DNA of 7,778 nt from Desulfomonile tiedjei (GTDB lineage Bacteria > Desulfobacterota > Desulfomonilia > Desulfomonilales > Desulfomonilaceae). The notes under the pieces were generated by a model. The model was not told where the DNA came from and did no database searches. It worked only from the letters and a program-made list of their open reading frames with translations. A program made the position numbers and the translations under genes. Shown piece by piece: positions 6,915 through 7,778 of the stretch. The stretch lies in assembly GCA_020718965.1 (NCBI GenBank), contig DYRE01000095.1, positions 1-7,778 on the forward strand. Direction: 5' to 3'. Position 1 is the first letter of the stretch, and every line of letters starts with the position of its first letter.

Positions 6915-7207
6915 TTGGTTTTTATGCATGCCTTCACATCGATCGCATTCATTACCGACTGAAGCTGTTGTTGAACTTTAGCCTTTTTCATCTTAAAAGT
7001 TTTTACTGAATCCATCTTTCCTGCTTCAATTGCTGAACCAAGTACGATGTCGACAGTTTTCAGATCTTCCTGAAGGTTTTGCGCCATTCTAATCAGCTCA
7101 GTGCAGTTCTTGACCAGTAGGTCTTCGGCCTGAGCGTTGGGTACGTCTGAAATCATTATTGACACTATTGCCAAGAAAAGGACGGAGCATAAGGTAAAGA
7201 TTTTCAT
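6911..7207 (-). CDS. small secreted helical protein, function unknown
   Basis: A 98-residue protein with a typical Sec signal peptide: Lys2, a hydrophobic core at about 3-19 (IFTLCSVLFLAIVSIMI) and a probable signal peptidase I site after AQA (residue 27). The mature part is about 71 residues, mostly predicted amphipathic helix, with one cysteine near each end (Cys35, Cys94) that could form a disulfide closing a helical hairpin in the periplasm. It is basic near the C-terminus (KMKKAKVQQQ). The frame is open further upstream to an ATG at 7246, but the AGGAGG seven bases before ATG 7207 and the position of the signal peptide fix the shorter start. I recognise no named family. No neighbour suggests a partner except the possible micro-ORF overlapping its stop. 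Confidence 0.75.
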   Translation of the reverse strand: MKIFTLCSVLFLAIVSIMISDVPNAQAEDLLVKNCTELIRMAQNLQEDLKTVDIVLGSAIEAGKMDSVKTFKMKKAKVQQQLQSVMNAIDVKACIKTK

Positions 7208-7214
7208 TTGTCGG

Positions 7215-7220
7215 CCTCCT
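7215..7220 (-). promoter_or_regulatory. Shine-Dalgarno deciding the start of the secreted protein
   Basis: A perfect AGGAGG lies seven bases before ATG 7207. The longer frame from 7246 would place this site inside the coding region and add 13 residues before the signal peptide. Confidence 0.85.
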
Positions 7221-7229
7221 GGAAAATTT

Positions 7230-7247
7230 GGGTCAAACCGGGTCAAA
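7230..7247. repeat. tandem pair of GGGTCAAA half-sites upstream of the secreted-protein gene
   Basis: GGGTCAAA occurs at 7230-7237 and again at 7240-7247, separated by CC, giving a 10-bp period (about one helical turn). On the minus strand this reads TTTGACCC twice, 23 to 40 bases before the ATG. The spacing is what a regulator bound to one DNA face would need, but a chance repeat is possible. Confidence 0.45.
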
Positions 7248-7509
7248 AGGGGAACTCCCTAGAGAATCACAACTTGATCAGGTTTCCATATATCACAATT
7301 TGTTTAGGAAACAAGTTGAAAGTTATAGAGTTATGATGTTTGTTTACAGTAACAAATGGGAATATCGATGTTTTTAGATTTCGTCATTTCTGATTGACTA
7401 ATGCTGGTTAACCTTTAAGCAGTATCCTTAGAGCTTGGGTAATCGTGTTTTTTGCAATTTCTCTTTCTGATTGATTGACAGGCTTGAGACGGTATTCTAT
7501 TTTGATTTT
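7248..7509. other. AT-rich intergenic region before the PTS IID gene
   Basis: About 260 bases with no convincing gene; both flanking genes should have their promoters here. It holds two dyads. The first is CAACTT (7270-7275) with AAGTTG (7313-7318), with GTTTCC / GGAAAC (7282-7287, 7307-7312) inside it. The second is TTTGTT-TACAGT-AACAAA (7339-7356). The 11-mer TTTCTGATTGA appears twice (7387-7397, 7464-7474). The frame of the IID gene is open back to 7471, where a TTG is a less likely start. Confidence 0.4.
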
Positions 7510-7778
7510 ATGGAAGAATCCGGTCAGAGAACTGTCGTAATGAACGGGGCCAGTTGGCGGGTGTTCTTGAGGTCATTTCTCATAGAAATTATGTGGAATT
7601 ACCCCAGGATGCAAAACATTGGCTTTACATTCTGTTCATTGCCGGCAGTGGACAGGCTCACTGGCGAAAAAGATGTCAGATTGGATATGACTCGGAGACA
7701 GCTTGAATTAGCTAACACTAATCCAGCTTTCGGACCTATGTGTTTGGGGGCCATGGCGAGAATCGAATCTTTTCCAGA
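7510..7778 (+). CDS. PTS mannose/fructose/sorbose family IID component, N-terminal part (3'-truncated by the window edge)
   Basis: The frame from ATG 7510 stays open to the right edge and encodes 89 residues. Residues 14-45 contain WRVFLRSFLIEIMW, NYPRMQNIGFTFC and SLPAV, and later LELANTNPAFGPMCLGAMAR (65-84). This is the order of conserved blocks at the start of IID proteins of mannose-class phosphotransferase systems (full length about 250-280). IID is a membrane subunit that acts with IIC to move and phosphorylate sugar using phosphate from IIA/IIB. In deltaproteobacteria, man-type PTS gene sets often lie with HPr and enzyme I genes and may be partly regulatory. An in-frame ATG at 7540 (MNGASW) is an alternative start; neither has a good Shine-Dalgarno. 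More than 60% of the gene lies outside, so intactness cannot be judged. Confidence 0.8.
   Translation, partial: MEESGQRTVVMNGASWRVFLRSFLIEIMWNYPRMQNIGFTFCSLPAVDRLTGEKDVRLDMTRRQLELANTNPAFGPMCLGAMARIESFP

Noticed and set aside
6911..7246. 111-residue version of the secreted protein starting at 7246
   Set aside because: It would put a perfect AGGAGG inside the gene and 13 polar residues before the signal peptide; ATG 7207 is better on both counts.

Overview
The window reads as ordinary chromosomal DNA of an anaerobic deltaproteobacterium (Desulfobacterota / Thermodesulfobacteriota, possibly near Desulfomonile or Syntrophobacter-like lineages). The inference rests on three protein types together: a benzoyl-CoA pathway dehydrogenase (Had), the selenium-associated YedF protein, and a mannose-family PTS IID protein. 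The taxon is an inference from gene content, not from a marker gene. No rRNA, tRNA, CRISPR array, insertion sequence or phage gene is visible.

Layout, left to right. A 5'-truncated had gene (+) runs off the left edge and ends at 646. It converges on a minus-strand pair, a class I methyltransferase (745-1437) and peptidyl-tRNA hydrolase pth (1521-2147, GTG start). A strong hairpin terminator at 684-714 ends the methyltransferase transcript. Divergent from pth is a large NtrY-type membrane histidine kinase (2219-4450). The 71-bp gap between them carries a perfect dyad overlapping candidate promoters on both strands. The kinase converges on yedF (minus, 4526-5164, TTG start). After a 238-bp divergent gap, proC (5403-6215) is followed on the same strand by a small MerR-like helix-turn-helix protein (6280-6792). 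Next, on the minus strand, is a small secreted helical protein (6911-7207, start corrected to the ATG with a clear Shine-Dalgarno) and, overlapping its stop, a possible 38-codon small ORF. The last 269 bases hold the start of a PTS IID gene (+) that runs off the right edge.

The genes do not form one pathway. They cover aromatic-acid catabolism (had), translation recycling (pth), membrane signalling (the kinase), selenium/sulfur handling (yedF), proline biosynthesis (proC), a probable regulator, an envelope protein and a carbohydrate or regulatory PTS. I do not see a convincing new multi-gene system. The least explained items are the secreted protein with the overlapping two-cysteine micro-ORF, the kinase without an adjacent response regulator, and several dyads or direct repeats in intergenic DNA.
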